Shown one piece after another: positions 1 through 6,712 of a DNA stretch of 14,319 nt (position 1 is its first letter; each line of letters opens with the position of its first letter). The translations under genes and the position numbers were made by a program. The stretch lies in the NCBI GenBank assembly GCA_024640485.1, contig JAHEEY010000062.1, positions 1-14,319 on the forward strand. Reading direction: 5' to 3'. Below the pieces are notes generated by a model. The model was given only the letters and a program-made list of their open reading frames with translations, was not told the origin of the DNA and made no database searches. Source of the stretch: Chloroflexota bacterium (GTDB taxonomy: Bacteria > Chloroflexota > Anaerolineae > Promineifilales > Promineifilaceae).

Positions 1-247
1 TCAATATGAGCGGATGGCACAACGGGATCAAATCACCAGTCCGTTTTGCCCCCATGACGCCTGCCAGTTGGGCGACCGTCAGCACATCGCCTTTTTTCAT
101 ATTGCCTTCAATAATGAGCTGCAGCGTTTGCGGCTGCATCGTCACGCTGCCGCGGGCGACGGCGACGCGCTCGGTATCCTGTTTATGGCCGACATCTACC
201 ATGCGTGCTCGGCCGCTTTCATCAATATGGGAAAGTTGCTTGTTCAT
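1..247 (-). CDS. moaC: Cyclic pyranopterin monophosphate synthase MoaC, N-terminal part (cut by window edge)
   Basis: MoaC converts the cyclic 8-oxo-GTP derivative made by MoaA into cyclic pyranopterin monophosphate, an early cytoplasmic step of molybdenum cofactor synthesis. The minus strand reads 82 codons from an ATG at 247-245 to the left edge with no stop. The product opens MNKQLSHIDESGRARMVDVG, followed by RVAVARG, then GDVLTVAQLAGVMGAKRT and IPLCHPL. These match the usual MoaC N-terminus, including the SGRARMVDV opening and the conserved IPLCHPL segment. About half the protein lies outside the window. No Shine-Dalgarno sequence precedes the ATG. A possible -35/-10 pair (255-283) would place the transcript start almost at the ATG, so a leaderless mRNA is possible. 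It is transcribed divergently from the kinase operon. Identification is firm; the start mechanism is inference. Confidence 0.92.
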   Translation of the reverse strand, partial: MNKQLSHIDESGRARMVDVGHKQDTERVAVARGSVTMQPQTLQLIIEGNMKKGDVLTVAQLAGVMGAKRTGDLIPLCHPLIL

Positions 248-254
248 CTGCGTG

Positions 255-283
255 ATCTTATATAATCACGAAGGAGATGACAA
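255..283 (-). promoter_or_regulatory. Possible sigma70-type promoter for moaC
   Basis: On the minus strand TTGTCA (283-278, 5 of 6 to consensus) is followed after 17 bases by TAAGAT (260-255, 4 of 6). The predicted transcription start falls at about position 248, next to the ATG at 247, which would make a leaderless message. The -10 match is only fair, so this is tentative. Confidence 0.35.
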
Positions 284-525
284 CTGTTTCTGTTTCCCCG
301 ACCCCGTGGACACCGACTTCTTCTGCGCAGACGCTCACATTTGTGCCATTTTTCCACGATAAGTACCGGCTCCATCAAAATTCCCAGAGCGCCGTATCCC
401 GAATCTCCGGCAGCCCGGAACCAATTATTATGTCCAGTTTTTGCCATCTGCTTGCATCTGGTATCATAACGCCCATCAACCGGTTCCTGTGCCTTTGATG
501 ACGAATGAGCTGATTATCCGATTCC

Positions 526-555
526 TTGATTATTTTGGCCTTGTCAACTTATAAT
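526..555 (+). promoter_or_regulatory. Sigma70-type promoter for the kinase operon
   Basis: TTGATT (526-531, 4 of 6 to consensus), an 18-base spacer and a perfect TATAAT (550-555) predict transcription starting near 562. That leaves a leader of about 22 bases containing AAAGAAGG (567-574) upstream of the ATG at 584. It is the only good promoter seen ahead of the 584-6594 gene run. Confidence 0.7.
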
Positions 556-583
556 AGCCGTTAAGTAAAGAAGGTTCACTACT

Positions 584-2500
584 ATGGGGCGATTAACAAC
601 TAGGCAGCTGGCAAGCAAACAAAGCCGGAAGAACAAACCCGGTCAAAGATCTTCACTGCAGCCCGGCGATATGCTTCAGAACCGGTACCGCATTGTCGGC
701 ACCCTGGGCGTCGGTGGCTTTAGTTCCGTGTATCAGGCCCGGGATATGCGTTTCCACAATGTCACCAAGCTTTGTGCCATTAAAGAGATGATCATCTCTG
801 CCCCGGATCCCCAACTTCGCGAACTTACTATCAAATCCTTCGAGCGTGAATCCAGCTTGCTGGCGATGCTTGATCACCCCGCCATTCCAGATGTGTCCGA
901 TTACTTCACTGAAAGTGATCGCAGTTACTTGGTAATGGATATGATCCGGGGTCGCGACTTGGAAGCGTGGTCAGAAGAACAGACGGAGCAGATGAAACAA
1001 GAAACTGCGCTGGATTGGCTGCTGCAGTTGTGTAATGCATTGATTCATCTTCACCGTCAGAAGCCGGTCCCTATTATCTTCCGCGATTTGAAACCCTCTA
1101 ACATCATGCTGGATCAATACAATCGCATGGTGATCATCGATTTCGGAATTGCCAAGCTGTTTGAGACAGGGAACAAGGGGACTATGATTGGGACCGAAGG
1201 ATACTCACCACCAGAACAGTATCGCGGTCAAGCGACACCTGCCGGTGATATCTATGCCCTGGGCGCCACCTTTCACCATTTGCTGACCCGGCAAGACCCC
1301 CGGCTAGAACCCCCGTTTACATTTGCCGAGCGCCCCATCAGCGCAGTCAATCCCAATGTTTCACCCGCCTTCGAGGCGATTATCATGCGATGCTTGGCTT
1401 ACGATCCTTCAGAACGCTTCCACGATGCGACCGCTCTAAAGGAAGCTTTGGAAATCATCGACAAGCCGGCTCTAGTCAGCCCCGAATTGGCAGCCGTCGC
1501 TTCACCAGAAGCAGCTGCCGCTTCGGAAGCACCGGTGGGACAGATCAAACCCCTATGGAAGTTTCAATGTGAAGATGAAATCCGGAGAAGTGCTGCCATC
1601 TCTGACGAGATGATATTGGTGGGCGCCTACGACAACAATCTTTACGCACTAACTACAGGCAACGGCGAATTAGCCTGGAAATTCCCCACTTCTGGCGGGC
1701 TAGGTTCCGCGCCTTACGTGTACGAGGATTCCGTCTACATTGGGTCTGTCGATCAGCATCTGTACTCGTTGAAGCTGCAGGACGGACGCTTGAATTGGCG
1801 ATTTGCCACCGAAGGTCCAATCTACTCGTCACCGACGGTGCGCTTTGATCATGTCTTCTTCGGCTCAGATGACGCCAACCTCTACGCCTTGAATATCGCC
1901 CAAGGAAAGCCAATCTGGAAAGCTAACGCCTACAGCGCTGTCCGCTCCACTCCCTTCGTAACAGAGAACCATGTGTTCTTTGGAACGGAAGGCGGCTACA
2001 TCTATTGTCTTGACCTGACCACAGGAAAGAACAAATGGCAATCCCAGGCCAAAAGAGCGGTCACATCATCCCCAACAGTGGTCGATGACATCGTTTTCGT
2101 CGGTTCCGTAGATGCGACTTTCCTGGCCCTCGATGCCAGCTCTGGCTGGATCATTTGGCGCTTCCGCGCTCGGCGGCCCATCATTTCCTCGCCAATAGTT
2201 CACGACGGCATCGTCTATTTCGGCTCATCAGATGGTTCCCTTTATGCCTTGGACATGGATACAGGGCGCCAACTGTGGGCTTTTGAAACGGAGGGCCAGG
2301 TCTCCTCATCAGCCGCCATATGGGGGGAAGCGGTCTACTTTGGTTCTACGGATGGGCATGTTTACAGCGTTTCCCAAAAACGGGGTCAGCTCAGGTGGAA
2401 GTTTAAGACCGGTGGAGCTGTTATCGCTTCACCGATTATTGCGGATGACGTCGTCTACATCGGTTCAACCGATCACAATTTATATGCTTTAGCAGTTTAG
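584..2500 (+). CDS. Soluble Ser/Thr protein kinase with C-terminal PQQ-type beta-propeller
   Basis: A Hanks-type kinase that should phosphorylate Ser/Thr on partner proteins in the cytoplasm. After a basic, disordered N-terminus (1-30), the kinase domain (about 33-292) shows the glycine loop GVGGFSS (42-48), ATP-binding AIKE (K67), alpha-C E89, catalytic FRDLKPSN (D168, N173), DFG (186-188) and the TEGYSPPE activation segment. The usual HRD histidine is Phe166. A linker rich in Ala and Pro (293-320) leads to eight propeller blades (321-638) instead of a transmembrane helix and extracellular sensor. The architecture recalls Streptomyces AfsK, whose PQQ-type region also follows a kinase. The propeller probably senses a ligand or partner. 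The ATG at 584 has AAAGAAGG with good spacing. It is the first gene of the signalling operon, with 90 bases to the phosphatase gene. Confidence 0.93.
   Translation: MGRLTTRQLASKQSRKNKPGQRSSLQPGDMLQNRYRIVGTLGVGGFSSVYQARDMRFHNVTKLCAIKEMIISAPDPQLRELTIKSFERESSLLAMLDHPAIPDVSDYFTESDRSYLVMDMIRGRDLEAWSEEQTEQMKQETALDWLLQLCNALIHLHRQKPVPIIFRDLKPSNIMLDQYNRMVIIDFGIAKLFETGNKGTMIGTEGYSPPEQYRGQATPAGDIYALGATFHHLLTRQDPRLEPPFTFAERPISAVNPNVSPAFEAIIMRCLAYDPSERFHDATALKEALEIIDKPALVSPELAAVASPEAAAASEAPVGQIKPLWKFQCEDEIRRSAAISDEMILVGAYDNNLYALTTGNGELAWKFPTSGGLGSAPYVYEDSVYIGSVDQHLYSLKLQDGRLNWRFATEGPIYSSPTVRFDHVFFGSDDANLYALNIAQGKPIWKANAYSAVRSTPFVTENHVFFGTEGGYIYCLDLTTGKNKWQSQAKRAVTSSPTVVDDIVFVGSVDATFLALDASSGWIIWRFRARRPIISSPIVHDGIVYFGSSDGSLYALDMDTGRQLWAFETEGQVSSSAAIWGEAVYFGSTDGHVYSVSQKRGQLRWKFKTGGAVIASPIIADDVVYIGSTDHNLYALAV
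1544..2497 (+). repeat. Eight 40-residue PQQ-type propeller repeats within the kinase gene
   Basis: Residues 321-638 of the kinase contain eight repeats of the form xxxWxF...SSPxVxxDxVYFGSxDxxLYALDxxTGxx. The key tryptophans fall at 325, 365, 405, 445, 485, 525, 565 and 605, an exact spacing of 40 residues (120 bases) with no insertion or deletion. The last blade ends at the C-terminus with HNLYALAV. Eight regular blades point to a closed eight-bladed propeller. Confidence 0.9.
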
Positions 2501-2511
2501 TTGTTGTCAGC

Positions 2512-2532
2512 CGGAGCTTAATACCAGCTCCG
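2512..2532 (+). other. Short hairpin in the kinase-phosphatase gap
   Basis: CGGAGCT (2512-2518) and AGCTCCG (2526-2532) form a perfect 7-bp stem with a 7-base loop, 11 bases after the kinase stop codon. No T-run follows (AATTAATC), so full termination is unlikely. An mRNA processing or stability hairpin, or partial attenuation between kinase and phosphatase, is possible. Confidence 0.4.
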
Positions 2533-2590
2533 AATTAATCTATGACGTGTCCGGTGCAGCCGTACACTCAAGCATCACTTTTAAATCGAC

Positions 2591-3589
2591 ATGAATGAGT
2601 CCGCTGCTTTCTCTGAATCCGACAAAATAGACACTGATGAACTTGTCAATCGGGAACCTTCTGCCGAGGAGGAGCTTGCCACGAGTCAAGACCCGAATGA
2701 GGGGCGTGAAGTGGTGACTGGGTTGATCGAACATCCCTCAAAACAAGAGCAGGAAACTGCGATTATTCGCAGCTTGTCCGGCATCGCTACAGGCGCCATT
2801 ACCAGACAGGAACCTATCTTGAAGGTGGCCAAAATATGCCATGTAGGCGCGGTCAGGGAACGAAATGAAGATTCTTGCCTGCTATTCCAATCAGAAGCTG
2901 GCGGACATTTCGCATTAATGCCCTTTGGTCTATATATTGTCGCTGACGGCATGGGGGGACATGTCAACGGTCATATCGCCAGCAAGATCGCCTCTCGCAC
3001 TGCGGCACAAAGCATCGTTGACAATATCTACATGCCGCTGCTTAGTGATGAGGACACAGGTATTCAAACCCCCATCCAAGAAGTGATGACTGCCGCCGTA
3101 CAGACCGCTAATGCAGCCGTCTTTAGATCTGACCCAGATAATGACAGCGGCACAACCCTCACCATTGCCCTGATACTTGGCCCCCGACTTTATATCGCCC
3201 ATGTCGGTGACAGCCGCATCTACTTGTTCAATGAAGGCAAGCTTGAACCAGTATCTACAGACCACTCATTAGTGCAGCGACTTCAGGATGTTGGGCAGAT
3301 GACGGCAGAAGAGGCGACAATCTACCAATACCGGCATGTCCTATTGCGTGCAGTTGGACAGACCGAGCAGGTCGATGTAGACACCTACATGCGCCGCCTT
3401 CCCAAAGCAGGTCGGCTGCTGTTGTGCAGTGATGGCTTACCGACTATGGTCTCGGATGCGAAAATTGAAGAGATCCTGGCTCAAAATAAACCAGTTGAAG
3501 AAACAGCAAATAATCTACTTCAAGTAGCGTTGGATGCCGGGGGGTATGATAACATCACTATAATCCTGGTAGATTTCACATTACAGTGA
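2591..3589 (+). CDS. PP2C-family Ser/Thr protein phosphatase
   Basis: A metal-dependent (PPM/PP2C) phosphatase expected to reverse phosphorylation by the upstream kinase. The catalytic domain spans about residues 78-332 and has the full motif set: VRERNEDS (D94), VADGMGGH (D119), SGTT (186-189), HVGDSRIY (204-211), TDHS, LLLCSDGL (D281) and GGYDNIT (D320). These Asp residues supply the usual Mn/Mg binding. No membrane segment is seen, as in short bacterial Stp/PppA enzymes. The first 75 or so residues are acidic, rich in Glu, Ser and Thr, and predicted disordered; such a tail is not part of the core family. The ATG at 2591 has no clear Shine-Dalgarno, so the true start may differ slightly, but no better one is evident. 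It sits second in the operon, 41 bases before the J-VWA gene. Confidence 0.93.
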   Translation: MNESAAFSESDKIDTDELVNREPSAEEELATSQDPNEGREVVTGLIEHPSKQEQETAIIRSLSGIATGAITRQEPILKVAKICHVGAVRERNEDSCLLFQSEAGGHFALMPFGLYIVADGMGGHVNGHIASKIASRTAAQSIVDNIYMPLLSDEDTGIQTPIQEVMTAAVQTANAAVFRSDPDNDSGTTLTIALILGPRLYIAHVGDSRIYLFNEGKLEPVSTDHSLVQRLQDVGQMTAEEATIYQYRHVLLRAVGQTEQVDVDTYMRRLPKAGRLLLCSDGLPTMVSDAKIEEILAQNKPVEETANNLLQVALDAGGYDNITIILVDFTLQ

Positions 3590-3630
3590 ACCTGATGGCA
3601 GCACAACTGCAGGGAATAGATAGCGCTTAA

Positions 3631-5091
3631 ATGTCCCAAGATTCCGACTATTATGAAATTCTAGGCGTTATTCCTGCAGCGACCCCCGAAGTTATTCGTG
3701 TCGCATTTAACAGCTTGCTCAAAGGTTTCCCGAAGGATACCAGCCCAGAGGACCCCGTTTTTCAACAGGTATTGCAGGCGTACAAGGTCCTGAGTAATAG
3801 TAAGCGTCGCGCTACATATGACGCTTTGATGAAAAAAGCCGCAGCCTCTCTGAGAGTTGATGTTCAAGCCAGCAGACTATCTCTGGAATTGTCAGAAACG
3901 GAGCAGTTGGCTTACCTGCTAATCGACATCCATTCAAAAGCTCAGAAGTTAAATCCCCAAACTCCGCTCAACCTCAGCCTAGTAATTGACCGCAGCACTT
4001 CAATGCGCGGTGAACGCCTGGATAAAGTGAAGGCTGCTGTCAACATACTGATGGCAAGACTGACAGCAGACAATCTCCTCTCTGTGGTTACATTCAGCGA
4101 TCGGGCGCAGTTGGTGATTCCTGCCGATCACGTCGCTTACAACATTCATGTAACTGCAAAGATAAACAGCATTGAAGCGTCCGGAGGTACTGAGATCTAT
4201 CAAGGCCTATCTGCTGGCGTGGAAGAGATTCGGCAAGCTCCGCTGTCCAATTATATGAATCATCTCATTCTGCTGACAGATGGGCGCACCTACGGAGACA
4301 GCGATAAATGTCTACAACTTGCCTACGCAGCGGCAGAGCAAGGGATAAATATCAGCGCAGTCGGAATCGGCACGGATTGGAACGATGAGTTCCTAGACAA
4401 GCTGGTTGCTCCGTCAAGCGGTCACACTGCCTTCATCGAAAACCCAGAAGATATCATCAATCATCTGGGGAAACAGATTAAGGGTTTGGGCCAAGTCTAC
4501 GCGCAAAATGTACGCCTATCTCTAGATTTCCCTGAAGATGTCACCGTGGAAACTGGGTTCAAATTGACGCCTTTTGCTCAACCGTTAACGATTGAGGATA
4601 GACAAATCAATCTCGGGAGTATCGAAGGCCGCGCCCCTTTGTCTTTTCTGTTGGAGCTCAAAATCGCTCCGCAGCAACGGCCCAACCGAATCAATATCCC
4701 GCTAAATTTCCTGGCTGACATCCCTTCGCAGGAGATCAAAAACGACCTGGTTTCGGCTCAAGTCCAATTTCTGGCCCTGAAGGATGCCTCGGCAGCATCC
4801 CCTTCACCAATCTTGATCAAAGCGGTCCGCATGTTGAATATGTATCGGATGAGTGAGAAAGTCCAAGATGATGTTGAAGCGGGAAAGACAGATGAAGCCG
4901 CTGCTCGTATGGGGCATCTCTCAACTCGTTTGCTCGAACTGGGTCAAGCAAAATTGGCACACCAAGCCCACACGGAAACGGTCCGTCTGGCATCCATGGG
5001 TTCGGTTTCAGAAGAGGGCCGCAAACGGCTCAAATACGGCACCCGCGCCCTTCTTGAGCTAATTGATTGGGATTCCAACAAAGATGAATAA
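3631..5091 (+). CDS. J-like domain fused to a VWA domain protein
   Basis: Residues 5-68 look like a DnaJ J domain (DYYEILGV, then YKVLSNSKRRATYDAL), but the HPD tripeptide needed to stimulate DnaK is replaced by FPK (33-35), so chaperone stimulation is unlikely. A VWA domain follows (about 113-280) with a complete MIDAS metal site: DRSTS (D120, S122, S124), T187 in GGTE, and D217 in LLTDGRT. Residues about 285-390 look like an all-beta segment. The C-terminal part (about 395-486) is predicted helical and charged. No signal peptide or membrane helix is seen. VWA proteins usually mediate metal-dependent protein binding. An in-frame TAA lies just before the ATG, which fixes this as the earliest possible ATG; no well-placed Shine-Dalgarno exists, so coupling to the upstream gene is likely. 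The 3' end overlaps the FHA gene by 8 bases. Confidence 0.85.
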   Translation: MSQDSDYYEILGVIPAATPEVIRVAFNSLLKGFPKDTSPEDPVFQQVLQAYKVLSNSKRRATYDALMKKAAASLRVDVQASRLSLELSETEQLAYLLIDIHSKAQKLNPQTPLNLSLVIDRSTSMRGERLDKVKAAVNILMARLTADNLLSVVTFSDRAQLVIPADHVAYNIHVTAKINSIEASGGTEIYQGLSAGVEEIRQAPLSNYMNHLILLTDGRTYGDSDKCLQLAYAAAEQGINISAVGIGTDWNDEFLDKLVAPSSGHTAFIENPEDIINHLGKQIKGLGQVYAQNVRLSLDFPEDVTVETGFKLTPFAQPLTIEDRQINLGSIEGRAPLSFLLELKIAPQQRPNRINIPLNFLADIPSQEIKNDLVSAQVQFLALKDASAASPSPILIKAVRMLNMYRMSEKVQDDVEAGKTDEAAARMGHLSTRLLELGQAKLAHQAHTETVRLASMGSVSEEGRKRLKYGTRALLELIDWDSNKDE

Positions 5092-5608
5092 ATGCAGTGA
5101 GTGCGGTGCCACTCAGCCAAAAGGCACCATGTTTTGTGACGAGTGCGGCAACGCCCTTTTGTCAAATGCCCTTTTATCCAGGGCGCCAGTACAACGGGAA
5201 GCGATGCCTTTTTCCCGCGGTTCACGACACTCCGCTCCTCTGCCGTTAGCCGAACGGAAACTCTCATCGGACACACCACCTAGAACGGTTACCTTTGTTG
5301 TCCCTGGTAGCCGAAATCATTTAAAGATAGAATTGAAAGAGCAGGCCATTATCGGCCGGAGTGACGCTCATTCAGATGTTGCTTGTGAAATCGACCTGAC
5401 CGAATATGGCGGGCTAGAAATGGGTGTTTCTCGCGTTCATGCCAGCCTGCTGTTGACCGACCAGGGGGTTTGCCTTTGTGATTTAGGCAGTACCAATGGT
5501 ACCTTACTAAATAATACCAGCTTGGCACCCAAACAAGCCTTCCTGCTCCACAATGGGGATGAAATCCATTTTGGAGACTTGCTTGTTCACATCTTTTTCG
5601 AAGCTTAG
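5084..5608 (+). CDS. Zinc ribbon-FHA domain protein
   Basis: A 174-residue protein. It opens with a four-cysteine zinc ribbon, CSEC (C4, C7) and CDEC (C18, C21), continues through a Pro/Ser-rich linker, and ends in a forkhead-associated domain (about 70-174). FHA hallmarks are present: IIGRSD, VSRVHASL, DLGSTNGTLLNN and LHNGDEIHFGD. FHA domains bind phosphothreonine peptides, so it is the likely reader of marks made by the operon's kinase. The frame is open from a TTG at 5063, but the ATG at 5084 is preferred because it places the zinc ribbon at the N-terminus. It overlaps the stop of the J-VWA gene by 8 bases, suggesting translational coupling. The ribbon may mediate dimerisation or partner binding. 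No transmembrane segment was seen. Confidence 0.9.
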   Translation: MNKCSECGATQPKGTMFCDECGNALLSNALLSRAPVQREAMPFSRGSRHSAPLPLAERKLSSDTPPRTVTFVVPGSRNHLKIELKEQAIIGRSDAHSDVACEIDLTEYGGLEMGVSRVHASLLLTDQGVCLCDLGSTNGTLLNNTSLAPKQAFLLHNGDEIHFGDLLVHIFFEA

Positions 5609-5620
5609 AGAGGTGCGATC

Positions 5621-5860
5621 ATGATTTCAGTATTGGTTCATATTGCTAATGAAGATGCGGTTGAATGCGAACTAGAAGAGTTTCCCGATGCTGGCTCTTT
5701 GTTTGTGACCTTACACAATCCGCGCCGGAGAGATGGTAAGGATCTTCACTATTTGGATGAAGATGTAACCACAATTCTGGTTCCGTGGTGGCGGGTAAAC
5801 TTTATTCAGATTATGCCGTCGGCTGGTGCCGAGGAAGTCATTGGCTTTGTGCGTGAATAA
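5621..5860 (+). CDS. Small protein of unknown function (79 residues)
   Basis: I do not recognise a named family. The product is acidic, starts MISVLVHIANEDAVECELEE, has a basic patch NPRRRDGKD (33-41), and ends with a hydrophobic stretch around PWWRVNFIQIMPS. The alternating hydrophobic pattern suggests a small compact beta-rich fold without a membrane helix. It is clearly translated: AGAGAGG (5607-5613), overlapping the FHA gene stop, lies 7 bases before the ATG, and its TAA shares one base with the next ATG (TAATG at 5858-5862). Its position between the FHA reader and the response regulator implies a role in the same pathway, such as an adaptor or modulator. That role is inference. Confidence 0.8.
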   Translation: MISVLVHIANEDAVECELEEFPDAGSLFVTLHNPRRRDGKDLHYLDEDVTTILVPWWRVNFIQIMPSAGAEEVIGFVRE

Positions 5861-6594
5861 TGGTTGAAAAGATTCCCTCCAACCTCGAGACGGAAGCGCC
5901 TCGAGTTATACTCATTGTCGATGATGAATCACGCATGCGCCGATTCATTCGCATGAATATGGAATTGGAAGGCTATCAGGTTTTCGAAGCCGAAAATGGC
6001 ATTCAGGCATTGGATCAAATCCGCCAACACACCCCCGATCTGGTGATCATGGATGTGATGATGCCTAAGATGGACGGCTTCGAAACATTGAAGCTTCTGC
6101 GGGAAATCTCCACCGTGCCGGTCATCCTCCTTACCGTGAAAAGCGACGAAGAGGACAAGATACACGGTCTGGGTTTAGGAGCGGACGACTATGTCACCAA
6201 ACCTTTCAGCCCGCGGGAGCTGAGCAGCCGGGTCAGCGCCGTCCTCCGGCGAGCCGAGTGGCCGGCACCACCTCCAAGAACAATCCTGCGCATCGACGAT
6301 CGGCTGTCCATCGATTTCAATCGGCATCAGGTTATCGTCGATGGTGACCGCATTGATTTGCGGCCTACCGAATATCGTTTACTCAATCATTTGATTCAAA
6401 ACGCGGGCTGGGTAATTCCCCACGACACCCTATTGGCTAAAGTCTGGGGATACGAGTATCGGGACGAAACCCACTATCTGCGGCTGTATATCAACTATCT
6501 GCGGAAGAAGATTGAACGCGATCCGGCGAACCCTGAGTACATCGTAACAGAACGCGGGGTTGGATACCGCTTCATCGATATCAAGAAATCGTAA
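5860..6594 (+). CDS. OmpR/PhoB-family response regulator
   Basis: A two-component DNA-binding regulator. The receiver domain (about 16-128) has acidic pocket D21/D22, phospho-acceptor D65 (LVIMDVMMP), T92 and K114 (TKPF). After a proline-rich linker (about 134-141), a winged-helix domain follows (about 145-241) with LRPTEYRLLNHL, the LYINYLRKKIE recognition region and TERGVGYRF. Length (244) is normal. The ATG overlaps the stop of the 79-residue gene by one base (TAATG), so it is translationally coupled to the Ser/Thr signalling operon. No histidine kinase gene lies in the window, which makes it an orphan here. It may be phosphorylated by a kinase encoded elsewhere or be regulated by the operon's Ser/Thr kinase; the second idea is inference. 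It is probably the transcriptional output of the operon. Confidence 0.93.
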   Translation: MVEKIPSNLETEAPRVILIVDDESRMRRFIRMNMELEGYQVFEAENGIQALDQIRQHTPDLVIMDVMMPKMDGFETLKLLREISTVPVILLTVKSDEEDKIHGLGLGADDYVTKPFSPRELSSRVSAVLRRAEWPAPPPRTILRIDDRLSIDFNRHQVIVDGDRIDLRPTEYRLLNHLIQNAGWVIPHDTLLAKVWGYEYRDETHYLRLYINYLRKKIERDPANPEYIVTERGVGYRFIDIKKS

Positions 6595-6664
6595 GACGAC
6601 AATCTCGGAGCTGTTTCTCTTTCCCACCAACCACTATCCACTGCAGATCGAGGATCTAACATAT

Positions 6665-6712
6665 CAGGAAAAATGAAACCCATTGATTATTCCGATGGTT
6701 TCATTTTTCCTG
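6665..6712 (+). terminator. Perfect 16-bp inverted repeat: probable operon terminator or rel leader hairpin
   Basis: CAGGAAAAATGAAACC (6665-6680) pairs with GGTTTCATTTTTCCTG (6697-6712) without mismatch around a 16-base loop. Read as a terminator, the core stem TGAAACC/GGTTTCA is followed by TTTTT on the plus strand and preceded by AAAAA, as in a bidirectional intrinsic terminator. It lies 70 bases after the response regulator stop. It also contains AGGA and the ATG at 6673, the first candidate start of rel. It therefore either ends the operon or hides the rel start in structure. Confidence 0.65.

Larger units (their letters stand above)
248..583. other. Divergent intergenic region between moaC and the kinase operon
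   Basis: These 336 bases separate two divergent genes. Short open frames run on both strands (for example 277-498 plus and 244-447 minus), but their products resemble no family, and the Shine-Dalgarno-like AAGGAG at 271-276 directly abuts the ATG at 277, too close to work. Promoter candidates lie at each end (255-283 minus, 526-555 plus). No RNA gene, long repeat or strong terminator was seen. Only a short TCCGG/CCGGA hairpin occurs, near 410. Confidence 0.6.

Noticed and set aside
244..447. Minus-strand frame in the divergent region overlapping the start of moaC
   Set aside because: It is out of frame with moaC, Arg-rich and without family resemblance or a ribosome binding site.
277..498. 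Plus-strand frame with AAGGAG next to its ATG
   Set aside because: The Shine-Dalgarno-like bases abut the ATG with no spacing, and the product is Ser/Pro/Thr-rich with no recognisable features.
5063..5083. TTG start giving the FHA protein seven extra residues
   Set aside because: It would lengthen the overlap with the J-VWA gene and add residues before the zinc ribbon. The ATG at 5084 overlaps the stop compactly and is the better start.
5883..5905. Two CTCGAG palindromes near the start of the response regulator gene
   Set aside because: They lie in coding sequence 16 bases apart and are short enough to be chance. No other operator-like features accompany them.
584..6594. Type VI secretion regulatory locus (PpkA-PppA-Fha type)
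   Set aside because: Only the signalling triad is present. No secretion structural genes occur in the window, and the kinase has a propeller rather than a membrane anchor and periplasmic part.
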